From positions 1-7,611 of the forward strand of contig CAIXUF010001495.1 in assembly GCA_903922535.1 (NCBI GenBank): a stretch of DNA of 7,611 nucleotides. The letters are read 5' to 3'. Source of the DNA: Candidatus Hydrogenedentota bacterium. GTDB taxonomy: Bacteria; Hydrogenedentota; Hydrogenedentia; Hydrogenedentiales; CAITNO01. The notes beneath the pieces are model-generated. The model did not search any database, had not been told where the DNA came from, and saw nothing but the letters and a program-made list of their open reading frames with translations. The translations under genes and the position numbers were made by a program. Each line of letters begins with the position of its first letter. The stretch's first letter is position 1. Below are positions 1-5,833 of the stretch, piece after piece.

Positions 1-25
1 AACTCCTTTCGTGTGCTTTGGCGGC

Positions 26-934
26 TCACGAGCAAGAGTTTCCGCGATGGACTCCCGGAAATGTCAAACAGCTACTGCCACCCCGGCAGAGCCGGGGGAA
101 CTCCCATATTGGGTTAGCAGAACGGAGACCGTTCCTGCCCTTTTCGATGGCAAACTCCAGAATGGCCATTCCATCTTCGTAGTTCGTTGCGTGGCCTCCG
201 TCCTCGCGATAGACAATCAGCACTTTCCGCCCCATCGCTTTCAACTTCTCCGCCAGCCGCACCACACTCGCCGCGGGCACGACGTCATCCTTCCCCCCGG
301 CCGTTATGCCCACGGGCATGGTCAGGCGTTCGGGAAAGAACTCGGCGCTGCGGTTCCTGTACTCATCGGGAACCTCCGCCTTCGTTCCCCCGAAGGATTC
401 GTGAATGGCGTCCTGGAAGTTCCCGTACTCCACCAGATTGGCCGTCCCGTTCATGGACGCCACGCCGTCAACCAACTCTGGATGTAACACAGCAAAGGTC
501 AGGCATGCGGTGCCGCCCATCGACCCGCCGCATAGGAACGTCTTCCCCACATGGTATCGCTCTTTTAAGTCCCCAATGATCTGGACCATGTCAGCCTCGG
601 CGCGCGGCCCCATCCACGAGGTGGTGGCGCGGTAATCGGGCGACACGAAGATCATCCCGTGCTTTGCCGCCGCATCCCGCGCCGCGCGGCACTCGTCCCG
701 CGCAGCCGTGACGAATTGCCATCGGTCGGAGCCATGCCCGTGCAGAGCGATCAGCACGTCGCGGGCGTCGGTGTCTTTGTGTCCCGCGGGCAACACCACG
801 ACATAGCGCTGCACGGAGGCGTCGCATTTCGCGGTAAAGACCACGTCCTCCGGCGCGGTGTCGTCGGCCAGAACAGGCATTGTTGACAACAACACGAGAA
901 GGCAGAGGAGATACCCCACACCGTGTTTCCGCAT
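26..934 (-). CDS. Secreted alpha/beta-hydrolase esterase (PHB depolymerase/LpqC-like)
   Basis: A 302-residue protein that probably hydrolyses ester bonds outside the cytoplasm; the substrate cannot be read from sequence. Residues 1-23 are a Sec signal peptide (short basic start, leucine-rich core, VLA before Asp24). The alpha/beta-hydrolase fold is shown by the oxyanion-side ALHGHG stretch near residues 63-68, the nucleophile elbow GGSMGG with Ser138, a candidate acid Asp216/217 in AGGKDDVVP, and His248 in DGGHATN, in the order expected for a catalytic triad. The ATG is fixed by an AAGGAG box 5 bp upstream and by the signal peptide starting right there. The fold should end near residue 268. 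The last 34 or so residues (from 130 down to 26) are rich in Arg, Cys, Gly and Ser, span a perfect GC hairpin, and look like translated non-coding or repeat DNA. It lies 343 bp downstream of the oxidoreductase gene on the same strand, separated by repeats, so it may have its own promoter. Fold and triad are confident; the exact esterase class is not. Confidence 0.88.
   Translation of the reverse strand: MRKHGVGYLLCLLVLLSTMPVLADDTAPEDVVFTAKCDASVQRYVVVLPAGHKDTDARDVLIALHGHGSDRWQFVTAARDECRAARDAAAKHGMIFVSPDYRATTSWMGPRAEADMVQIIGDLKERYHVGKTFLCGGSMGGTACLTFAVLHPELVDGVASMNGTANLVEYGNFQDAIHESFGGTKAEVPDEYRNRSAEFFPERLTMPVGITAGGKDDVVPAASVVRLAEKLKAMGRKVLIVYREDGGHATNYEDGMAILEFAIEKGRNGLRSANPIWEFPRLCRGGSSCLTFPGVHRGNSCS
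81..97. repeat. Perfect GC hairpin inside the 3' end of the esterase reading frame
   Basis: CCCCGGC (81-87) and GCCGGGG (91-97) form a perfect 7-bp stem with a 3-nt loop. A second small palindrome, CCCA-TAT-TGGG (103-113), lies beside it. Both fall in the suspicious C-terminal extension of the esterase. No T tract follows on the minus strand, so it is not a classical intrinsic terminator, although it could still protect or end the transcript. Confidence 0.7.
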
Positions 935-939
935 TCGAA

Positions 940-945
940 CTCCTT
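940..945 (-). promoter_or_regulatory. Ribosome binding site of the esterase gene
   Basis: AAGGAG on the minus strand, 5 bp before the ATG at 932-934. It agrees with the signal peptide in fixing this start. It lies only about 14 bp from the edge of the hairpin-rich repeat at 959-1055, so the leader of this mRNA probably includes that folded element. Confidence 0.75.
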
Positions 946-958
946 GGTTTTCTGTCTT

Positions 959-1055
959 GCCCCCGCAAGGGGGCGTACAACAATAGCCACGGGTGGAGCG
1001 AAGCGGAACCCGTGGAAAAAGGGATTGTACCCGCTGTCCCCGAAGGGGGCAAACA
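959..1055 (+). repeat. Three-hairpin REP-like element, copy A
   Basis: An element of about 97 bp containing three hairpins in succession. The first is GCCCCC/GGGGGC (959-964 with 969-974) closing a GCAA loop, which would be a GNRA tetraloop in RNA. The second is CCACGGGT/ACCCGTGG (987-994 with 1008-1015) with a 13-nt loop. The third is CCCC/GGGG (1038-1041 with 1045-1048) around a GAA loop. The whole unit recurs in inverted orientation at 1082-1177, with a perfect 19-nt block (977-995) and a perfect 15-nt block (1036-1050) shared. It looks like a dispersed palindromic intergenic repeat (REP/MITE-like). I believe similar sequences are common in PVC/Hydrogenedentota-type genomes, but that is recollection. 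Confidence 0.85.
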
Positions 1056-1081
1056 ATGCACCGTCCCAGACATCCCGCGTC

Positions 1082-1177
1082 TGTTCGCCCCCTTCGGGGA
1101 CGAGCCGCTGCCTATCCCATTAACCACGGGTTTCCTTCGGTCACCCGTGGCTATTGTTGTGCGACCCCTACGGGGCC
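1082..1177 (-). repeat. Three-hairpin REP-like element, copy B (inverted)
   Basis: Reverse-complement counterpart of the element at 959-1055, with the same order of three hairpins when read on the minus strand: CCCC/GGGG around 1164-1175, CCACGGGT/ACCCGTGG (1124-1131 with 1143-1150, 11-nt loop), and the GAA-loop hairpin within 1087-1101. Blocks 1142-1160 (19 nt) and 1087-1101 (15 nt) are exact reverse complements of 977-995 and 1036-1050. Differences are concentrated in the hairpin loops and flanks, while stems are conserved, which suggests that the fold matters. Confidence 0.85.
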
Positions 1178-1228
1178 GAGAGCGGCGGACATCCTGGCGC
1201 AACCCCAGTCTCAGGCGGTCATGGAACC

Positions 1229-1264
1229 GTCCACTGTGTCCACTCGGTCCATGTGGTCCACATC
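1229..1264. repeat. Short tandem repeat, 9-bp period, four units
   Basis: On the plus strand GTCCAC, GTCCAC, GTCCAT and GTCCAC begin at 1229, 1238, 1247 and 1256, each followed by a variable triplet (TGT, TCG, GTG, ATC). The period is exactly 9 bp. It sits 13 bp past the oxidoreductase stop codon. Read on the minus strand it is GTGGAC-type repeats that would encode a Val-Asp-X pattern, but no gene uses it. Function is unknown. Confidence 0.75.
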
Positions 1265-1277
1265 GCTCACAACAAGG

Positions 1278-2597
1278 CTACACGCTCCGGCGGCCGTAAT
1301 TGAGCTTCCACGGTTCGCGGTACTGCGGCGCCACCATCGCGTCGGCGGCGGGGTTGCCGATGGCAACCTCCTTGTCCACGTCCCAGTGAATCTCGCTGTT
1401 GGTGCGGAAGGCCAGATTGCCCAGATGCGCGATGTTGGACACGTAGTGCCCGATTTCCACATTCTCGACCGGATTCTCGCGGGACTTGACGCAGTCCAGG
1501 AAGTTGCGGACGTGCGCGGGCCGGGCGTCTTTGCCTGACGGCTTTTTGATTGCCTCCAGGCTCTTCTTCTTTGGTTCGGGCGTCACGGTCCAACCGCCCT
1601 CGCCGACCCAGAGTGTGCCCTCGGTGCCGCTGAAGAGCATGCCGTGGGGCTCACCGCCCACGCCGACACCGCCCTGGACCTGGTATTCGTAAATGAGCAC
1701 ATAGCTCGGGAAATCGAAGACGGTGACCTGTGTGTCGGGCGTTTCGCTGGCGTCGTCGAGCGCGCGCTTGCCGCCCATGGAACTGACGCGCAGCGGCGGC
1801 TCGGGGCCCATGCCCCACAGGCACACGTTAAGCAGATGCACACCCCAGTCCGTCATGAGGCCGCCCGCATAGTCCCAGAACCAGCGGAAGTTGAAGTGGA
1901 ACCGGTTCGGATTGAAGGGCCGCAGCGGCGCGGGACCCAGCCACATGTCGTAGTCGACGCCGTCCGGCACGGGGCCGTCGGGCGGATTGCCGATGCCGCC
2001 GAGCCAGTCAAGATAAGCCCACGCGCGGACCATGCGAATCTTGCCGAGCTTGCCGGAGCGCACAAACTCAACGGCGTCGCGGTAGTGCTCGCCGCTGCGC
2101 CAGTGGGTGCCCATCTGCACGACGCGGTTGTACTTCTTGGCCGCCTCAAGCATCGCGCGGCCCTCGTCAATGGTTTTGCCCAGCGGCTTCTCGCAATAGA
2201 CGTCCTTGCCCGCCTCGCAGGCGTAGATCGTCGGCAGCGCGTGCCAGTGGTCGGGCGTGCACACGAGCACCACGTCCACATCCTTGCGGTCGATGACGCG
2301 CCGGAAGTCCTTGACTGTGTCCGGCGCCTTGCCGCGCTTGGCCTCGATGAGTTTGACCCGGTTGGCGATGTGCGAATCGTCAATGTCGCAGACAATCGGG
2401 ACATCCACCTCGGGGTTCAGCAGGAAGCACTGCATGTCGGCCTCGGAGATGCCGCCGCAGCCGATCAACCCCACCCGCACCTTTTCGCTGGGCGGCACAG
2501 GCTTGTCCTGGGCCCGCGCGGCCCTCACCGCCACGGGCACGGCGGCCATTCCCAACGCGGACGCACTCAAGAAACTCCGGCGGCTTAACTCGCTCAT
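1278..2597 (-). CDS. Tat-exported Gfo/Idh/MocA family oxidoreductase
   Basis: A 439-residue NAD(P)-dependent oxidoreductase, probably acting on a sugar or sugar-derived polyol; the substrate is unknown. The N-terminus SRRSFLSASA (residues 5-14) is a twin-arginine signal, followed by a hydrophobic stretch and AARAQ near 26-30, so the folded protein with bound cofactor should be exported. The Rossmann domain begins at VRVGLIGCGG (40-49), with the acidic residue ending beta-2 in CDIDD (70-74), the TPDHWH segment (114-119), and the family EKP signature at 136-138. The C-terminal domain carries the GG-x2-TDWGVH stretch (245-254), where His254 is the likely catalytic-site histidine. The frame is open back to 2738, but the start chosen at 2597 has an AGGAG box 8 bp upstream and puts the twin-arginine motif at the very N-terminus. 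The extra 47 residues would be translated hairpin repeat. Length fits exported PVC-type members of the family. Confidence 0.93.
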   Translation of the reverse strand: MSELSRRSFLSASALGMAAVPVAVRAARAQDKPVPPSEKVRVGLIGCGGISEADMQCFLLNPEVDVPIVCDIDDSHIANRVKLIEAKRGKAPDTVKDFRRVIDRKDVDVVLVCTPDHWHALPTIYACEAGKDVYCEKPLGKTIDEGRAMLEAAKKYNRVVQMGTHWRSGEHYRDAVEFVRSGKLGKIRMVRAWAYLDWLGGIGNPPDGPVPDGVDYDMWLGPAPLRPFNPNRFHFNFRWFWDYAGGLMTDWGVHLLNVCLWGMGPEPPLRVSSMGGKRALDDASETPDTQVTVFDFPSYVLIYEYQVQGGVGVGGEPHGMLFSGTEGTLWVGEGGWTVTPEPKKKSLEAIKKPSGKDARPAHVRNFLDCVKSRENPVENVEIGHYVSNIAHLGNLAFRTNSEIHWDVDKEVAIGNPAADAMVAPQYREPWKLNYGRRSV

Positions 2598-2605
2598 GTC
2601 CAACA

Positions 2606-2610
2606 CTCCT
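2606..2610 (-). promoter_or_regulatory. Ribosome binding site deciding the oxidoreductase start
   Basis: AGGAG on the minus strand, 8 bp before the ATG at 2595-2597. It supports the start at the twin-arginine signal peptide over the longer frame beginning at 2738. Confidence 0.75.
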
Positions 2611-2630
2611 GTTGTTGTGGGTTGCCCCAA

Positions 2631-2646
2631 TGACCGGATTGACCGG
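2631..2646. repeat. Two TGACCGG units with 9-bp period
   Basis: TGACCGG occurs at 2631-2637 and again at 2640-2646, a 9-bp step, in the leader of the oxidoreductase gene. It is only two units and could be chance, but the 9-bp step matches the tandem repeat at 1229-1264 on the other side of the same gene. Confidence 0.45.
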
Positions 2647-2667
2647 CGGAATGAACGACCAGAGAAC

Positions 2668-2686
2668 GACAGGCGGGGCGCCTGTC
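2668..2686. repeat. Strong intergenic hairpin, 8-bp stem, 3-nt loop
   Basis: GACAGGCG (2668-2675) pairs perfectly with CGCCTGTC (2679-2686) around GGG. It lies in the 165-bp gap between the chorismatase-like gene and the oxidoreductase gene. Neither strand shows a proper T run after it (minus strand continues GTTCTCTGG), so it is at most a weak terminator. Its flanks resemble repeats I associate with PVC-type genomes. It could separate the upstream operon from the oxidoreductase or be a dispersed REP-like unit. Confidence 0.65.
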
Positions 2687-2762
2687 CCACATTCTTTACA
2701 GCGCAAGGCCCCAAGGGTCGGCCGCAACCACGATGCAAAAGGCACGCTCCTCTTTTCGTCTA

Positions 2763-3902
2763 TTACATTTCGGCTTCAGTCACCGCGTCGAGTTCAATTT
2801 CAAAAAGGAGGTCATCCCGGCAGATGTCCGTGTTCGCATACAGGACGGGCATGGGCGGGATGCCGTGTTCCACACAATAGCGGTGGAATGAGGACGCCTC
2901 GGTGCCGCATTTGAAATAGGCGATGGCGCGGGAAACGTCCTCCCAGCCCATGCCCCGCGATTCAAGAATGGCCTGAACCACCTCCATGGTCAGCGCCACC
3001 TGCCCGTCCACGTCGCCAATATGCACGCTCAGCCCGCCGGGTTCGATGCTGGCCGTGCCCGAGATGTAGAGCCGCCGGAATCCGCCCGCCCCAAACTCGG
3101 CCGCTCGGCTGAAAGAACTGCCATAGGCCGGCGCGGGGCATTGCAGCGGCGAGGGCACCTCGAAGGGCATCACCACGGACGCGCCCGGCCGCGCCTTGAC
3201 GGCCAGCAGGCCCGCCGTGAGCGCCGCGCCGGCGGCGTTGCCGCCGCCGATGCCGGTGCTGGCTGGAACCAGCCCGTCAAAAACGCCGTGCTCGTTGAAA
3301 AACGCCGTGCGCACGGCATTGAACTCTCCGTACCATTCGAGCAGCTTGTGATTGTAGAACCACGTGCGCACCACGTCGGAGAATTCCATTCCGGCGGCTT
3401 GAAGCCCCTGCTCCATCAGATCGAAGACGACACGGGTCTGCCCGGGACGGGACTGCGAAAGGTCAGACGGGGCAAGACCTCCCAGGCGGCAGTACTGGAG
3501 GCCATCGGCGTCAAAAGTGGCGCCAACAATATCGCCGCCAACCGTGACGGGCAGAACCGTTGTCCCTGCAACCGCCCACACCTGAACGCCGCTGAGGGCG
3601 TCAGGAAGGCCGCACCCTTCGTCCACCCAGGTTACCGGCCACCACGTCCCGCCAAACACCCCGCGCAGCTCGGGATCATGCCTTCCCTCGATGCCAAAGA
3701 TGTCCATCGACACAATTTCAGCGCCGAGGCCGTGCACCATCGCGCAGAGTCTTTGGCAAAGCCCAACGAAGCTTTCCCCGGGATCCGGCGACACCGTAAG
3801 GAAGTATTCCGTGCAGCTTTCGCGCCGCAATGACGCAATCTGCACGCCCTGTTCCGTGCGGCGCTCAAACCCGCGCCGGGCTGTCTGGTTACTGCAAGTC
3901 AT
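2763..3902 (-). CDS. RidA-superfamily protein, chorismatase-like (FkbO/Hyg5/XanB2 type)
   Basis: A 379-residue protein without signal peptide, so cytoplasmic. It resembles chorismatases, enzymes that cut or rearrange chorismate to dihydroxycyclohexadienoate or hydroxybenzoates, and which consist of two domains of the RidA/YjgF fold. Evidence: ASTGIGG at 214-220; the segment QCPAPAYGSSFSRAAEF at 254-270, matching the Tyr-Gly...Ser-Phe-Ser-Arg-Ala stretch I associate with chorismatases; LYISGTASI at 278-286 (shared with RidA proteins); and the C-terminal CRDDLLFEIE at 361-370, where Glu368 occupies the position of the catalytic glutamate. No arginine lies between 342 and 361, where RidA imine deaminases carry their substrate arginine, which argues against plain RidA activity. 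Two earlier ATGs exist (3933-3935, 3927-3929) but lack a ribosome site. The chosen ATG has AGGA 6 bp upstream. It is 48 bp downstream of the YVTN/cytochrome gene, probably the same operon. Superfamily is confident; chorismate as substrate is inference. Confidence 0.8.
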   Translation of the reverse strand: MTCSNQTARRGFERRTEQGVQIASLRRESCTEYFLTVSPDPGESFVGLCQRLCAMVHGLGAEIVSMDIFGIEGRHDPELRGVFGGTWWPVTWVDEGCGLPDALSGVQVWAVAGTTVLPVTVGGDIVGATFDADGLQYCRLGGLAPSDLSQSRPGQTRVVFDLMEQGLQAAGMEFSDVVRTWFYNHKLLEWYGEFNAVRTAFFNEHGVFDGLVPASTGIGGGNAAGAALTAGLLAVKARPGASVVMPFEVPSPLQCPAPAYGSSFSRAAEFGAGGFRRLYISGTASIEPGGLSVHIGDVDGQVALTMEVVQAILESRGMGWEDVSRAIAYFKCGTEASSFHRYCVEHGIPPMPVLYANTDICRDDLLFEIELDAVTEAEM

Positions 3903-3908
3903 GGTGAT

Positions 3909-3912
3909 TCCT
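3909..3912 (-). promoter_or_regulatory. Weak ribosome binding site deciding the chorismatase-like start
   Basis: AGGA on the minus strand, 6 bp before the ATG at 3900-3902. The alternative ATGs at 3927-3929 and 3933-3935 are preceded by a pyrimidine-rich or otherwise non-matching stretch, so this start is preferred. Confidence 0.55.
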
Positions 3913-3950
3913 GTGCTGTTGGGGTCCATAAACACGCGGAAACGGCGTCT

Positions 3951-5810
3951 TTATTGTGAGAGTACATAATCAACGAGAGCGGAAAGTTCTTCCGCGGAGA
4001 GCCCGGCAGTGTTTGCGTGCTGATCATTTGGATTGCATTTCTTAAGGACATCCTCGATCGTGGCGGCGCTGCCGTCGTGCAGGTAGGGCGCGGTGCGCCA
4101 CACCTCGACCAGCGTGGGCGTGTCCATCGGCTTGCCCGTGTCCATGCCCTTTGCAGTGCCGACATTGTATTGTTTCAGATTGGTGAAAAGCGGCTTCGGA
4201 TGGCATTCCGCACAGCCCGCTTTCCCGAAAACGGCCTCGCCGCGCTTTGCCGCGGGGCTGAACTCGCCCTTGATCAGTTTCGGGCTGGGCACCGGCGTGA
4301 GGCCCTTGAGGTAGGTGTCAATGGCCACCGCGTCCGCCTCGGGCCGCACGGCGAACTGGATGAACTTGATGCCCGCGCGCACGGCCATCTCCGCCGTGTC
4401 GCGGATGCCCAGGCTCATCGACGGCGGCGTCTGGTGGGCGAGCAGCATGCTCTTCGTGTTCTTCGGATTGCCGATGCCGTCGTTCAGCAGGTCCCAGTTG
4501 AGCCCGTCAACACGCGCGTCGGGGTGGCAGCTTGAGCAGCTCTGCCAGTGCTGGAAGCACAGGTCGGCGTCATGAAAGAACTTCTCGCCCGTCCTTTCGG
4601 GTGTCTCCGCCGCCTTGCCCAGCACGGTGGTGCGAATCTTCACGGCGCCGTCGGCGGCGATGTCGAGGCTGTCGATACTGTCCGTGAAGTAATTGGCGGC
4701 ATGGGCGGTCGTTCCCGTGAGTACCAGCGCGCGCGGGCCGTTGCCCGCCAGCCTGATGCGCTTTCGCAGGCCGACCAGGAAAGAAAGATCGTTGGGCACG
4801 TCCTCGGCGGCGGCGGAAACCTCGGACACACGCTCGCCCGCCGCCACCTTGTCAAGCTTGGCGTGGAGCGCGGCGCGATCGATGATGCTGAGTTCATGCG
4901 TGCCCGCATGGGTCACGCACAGGCGCTTGCCGTCCGCCGTGCAGACGATCGCCCAGGGATTGGCCGCGCCCAGATCGACGTCGTCCAGCAGCACCGTGTT
5001 GACCAGTTTCTTCTGTTCCGTGTCGATGACGCTCAGCGCGTTGGTGTTCATCCATCCGCGCTCCAACTGGGTCGTCGGCAACTGGTAGCGCGACAGGATG
5101 TGCGCGACATAAGCAAACTTGCCGTCCGGAGAAACGCACACGCCATGCAGGCTGGAGCTGCCGTTCGGCAGTGTGACCGTCGCGGCAACGCTCTTCGCCG
5201 CCGTGTCGATGAGCGTCACGGCCGCTGCGGTGTAATCACCATCGGCCGCGCCGGTGGGCAGCAGATTGGCCACCACCAGCGTCTTGCCGTCCGGAGTGAC
5301 GGCGGCGGCGTTCGGCTCGCGGGACACGGAGATGCGCGCCGTCTCGCTCTTGCCCGCAACGTCGATCACGGACACGTCGTTGTTGAAGCGGTTGCACACG
5401 AACAGCGTGCCGCCGTCCGGGCTGATCACCGGCGCAACGGGCGTGTGCCCCAGGCCAACCGTACCCTGCACCTCGCCGGTGGCTGCGCTGATAATGCGGA
5501 CGCACCCTTCCGGCGTGGCCCCGGTCACGAACAGGGTCTTGCCGTCGGGCGAAAGCGCCAGACCGCCCGGCGCGTCGGGCAGCGCGATGCTGCGCGCCAC
5601 CGCACCGTCCGCGGCATTGACCACGGTGACCGAGTTTCCGGTGAATTCGGCCACGTACAGGGTCTGTCCGTCCGGACTGGCGACGATTGCGCCGGGCGAC
5701 TGGTACGCCCCGGCGGCCGATGCCGTGCCGCACAGGGCGGCGAGGACTGTTCCCGCCGTCACCAGCATGGCGAATGCGGACCGATTTGATTTTGCGCGCT
5801 TTGTGGCCAT
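3951..5810 (-). CDS. Secreted YVTN beta-propeller fused to di-haem cytochrome c peroxidase-like domain
   Basis: A 619-residue exported protein. Residues 1-32 form a Sec signal (basic start, hydrophobic core, ASA before Ala33); Cys27 does not fit a lipobox because Leu precedes it. Residues about 35-385 are a beta-propeller of roughly seven blades. SPDG, TPDG or TADG turns recur at 45, 87, 130, 172, 227 and 291, each followed by a strand such as LYVAE, LFVTG, LFVCN or LVVAN and a VxVID-type strand. The C-terminal part (about 400-619) has two c-type haem sites, CSSCH at 425-429 and CAECH at 533-537, plus the TPTLVEVWRTAPYLHDGSA segment (564-582) typical of the MauG/di-haem peroxidase family. The likely role is periplasmic electron transfer, peroxidase or oxidative modification, with the propeller as scaffold or partner-binding part; the substrate is unknown. 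The ATG is supported by GGAAGGA 6 bp upstream. A TTG 27 bp further up would overlap the preceding stop and would bury the signal peptide. It starts 23 bp after the HZS-alpha-like gene. Confidence 0.92.
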   Translation of the reverse strand: MATKRAKSNRSAFAMLVTAGTVLAALCGTASAAGAYQSPGAIVASPDGQTLYVAEFTGNSVTVVNAADGAVARSIALPDAPGGLALSPDGKTLFVTGATPEGCVRIISAATGEVQGTVGLGHTPVAPVISPDGGTLFVCNRFNNDVSVIDVAGKSETARISVSREPNAAAVTPDGKTLVVANLLPTGAADGDYTAAAVTLIDTAAKSVAATVTLPNGSSSLHGVCVSPDGKFAYVAHILSRYQLPTTQLERGWMNTNALSVIDTEQKKLVNTVLLDDVDLGAANPWAIVCTADGKRLCVTHAGTHELSIIDRAALHAKLDKVAAGERVSEVSAAAEDVPNDLSFLVGLRKRIRLAGNGPRALVLTGTTAHAANYFTDSIDSLDIAADGAVKIRTTVLGKAAETPERTGEKFFHDADLCFQHWQSCSSCHPDARVDGLNWDLLNDGIGNPKNTKSMLLAHQTPPSMSLGIRDTAEMAVRAGIKFIQFAVRPEADAVAIDTYLKGLTPVPSPKLIKGEFSPAAKRGEAVFGKAGCAECHPKPLFTNLKQYNVGTAKGMDTGKPMDTPTLVEVWRTAPYLHDGSAATIEDVLKKCNPNDQHANTAGLSAEELSALVDYVLSQ

Positions 5811-5816
5811 TTCACG

Positions 5817-5823
5817 TCCTTCC
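5817..5823 (-). promoter_or_regulatory. Ribosome binding site of the YVTN/di-haem gene
   Basis: GGAAGGA on the minus strand, 6 bp before the ATG at 5808-5810, lying in the 23-bp gap after the upstream gene. It decides the start in favour of the ATG that begins directly with the signal peptide. Confidence 0.7.
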
Positions 5824-5833
5824 ATTGCTGTGC

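Larger units (their letters stand above)
935..1277. other. 343-bp intergenic region packed with inverted and tandem repeats
   Basis: No convincing gene lies between the oxidoreductase stop (1278) and the esterase start (934). Several frames stay open through it on both strands, but their translations are the two halves of an inverted repeat read out as Arg/Gly/Pro-rich peptides, with no plausible ribosome site or domain. The region holds two inverted copies of a three-hairpin element (959-1055 and 1082-1177), a 26-bp spacer between them, about 50 bp of unremarkable sequence (1178-1228), and a 9-bp-period tandem repeat (1229-1264). I see no convincing -35/-10 pair and no hairpin followed by a T tract. 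Confidence 0.8.

Noticed and set aside
81..97. Intrinsic terminator of the esterase gene
   Set aside because: The stem is strong but lies inside the open reading frame and is not followed by a T tract on the minus strand.
959..1177. CRISPR-like repeat array
   Set aside because: There are only two copies, in opposite orientation, with no regularly spaced unique spacers and no cas genes nearby.
591..1202. A 203-codon minus-strand frame across the intergenic repeats into the esterase
   Set aside because: Most of it is the inverted repeat read as protein, then an out-of-frame reading of the esterase gene. No ribosome site or domain.
1644..2588. A 314-codon plus-strand open frame opposite the oxidoreductase gene
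   Set aside because: Antisense shadow of a well-supported gene; His/Ala/Arg/Val-rich, with no domain.
3021..3833. A 270-codon plus-strand open frame opposite the chorismatase-like gene
   Set aside because: Antisense shadow; no domain and Arg/Ala/Gly-rich composition.
3934..3948. Hairpin between the YVTN/di-haem gene and the chorismatase-like gene
   Set aside because: Only a 4-bp ACGC/GCGT stem around a 7-nt loop; too weak to call a terminator or regulatory fold.
4548..5789. A 413-codon plus-strand open frame opposite the YVTN/di-haem gene
   Set aside because: It is an antisense shadow of a gene with clear domains, haem motifs, signal peptide and ribosome site. Its translation is Arg/Gly/Ala-rich with no recognisable domain, as expected for the complement of GC-rich coding DNA.
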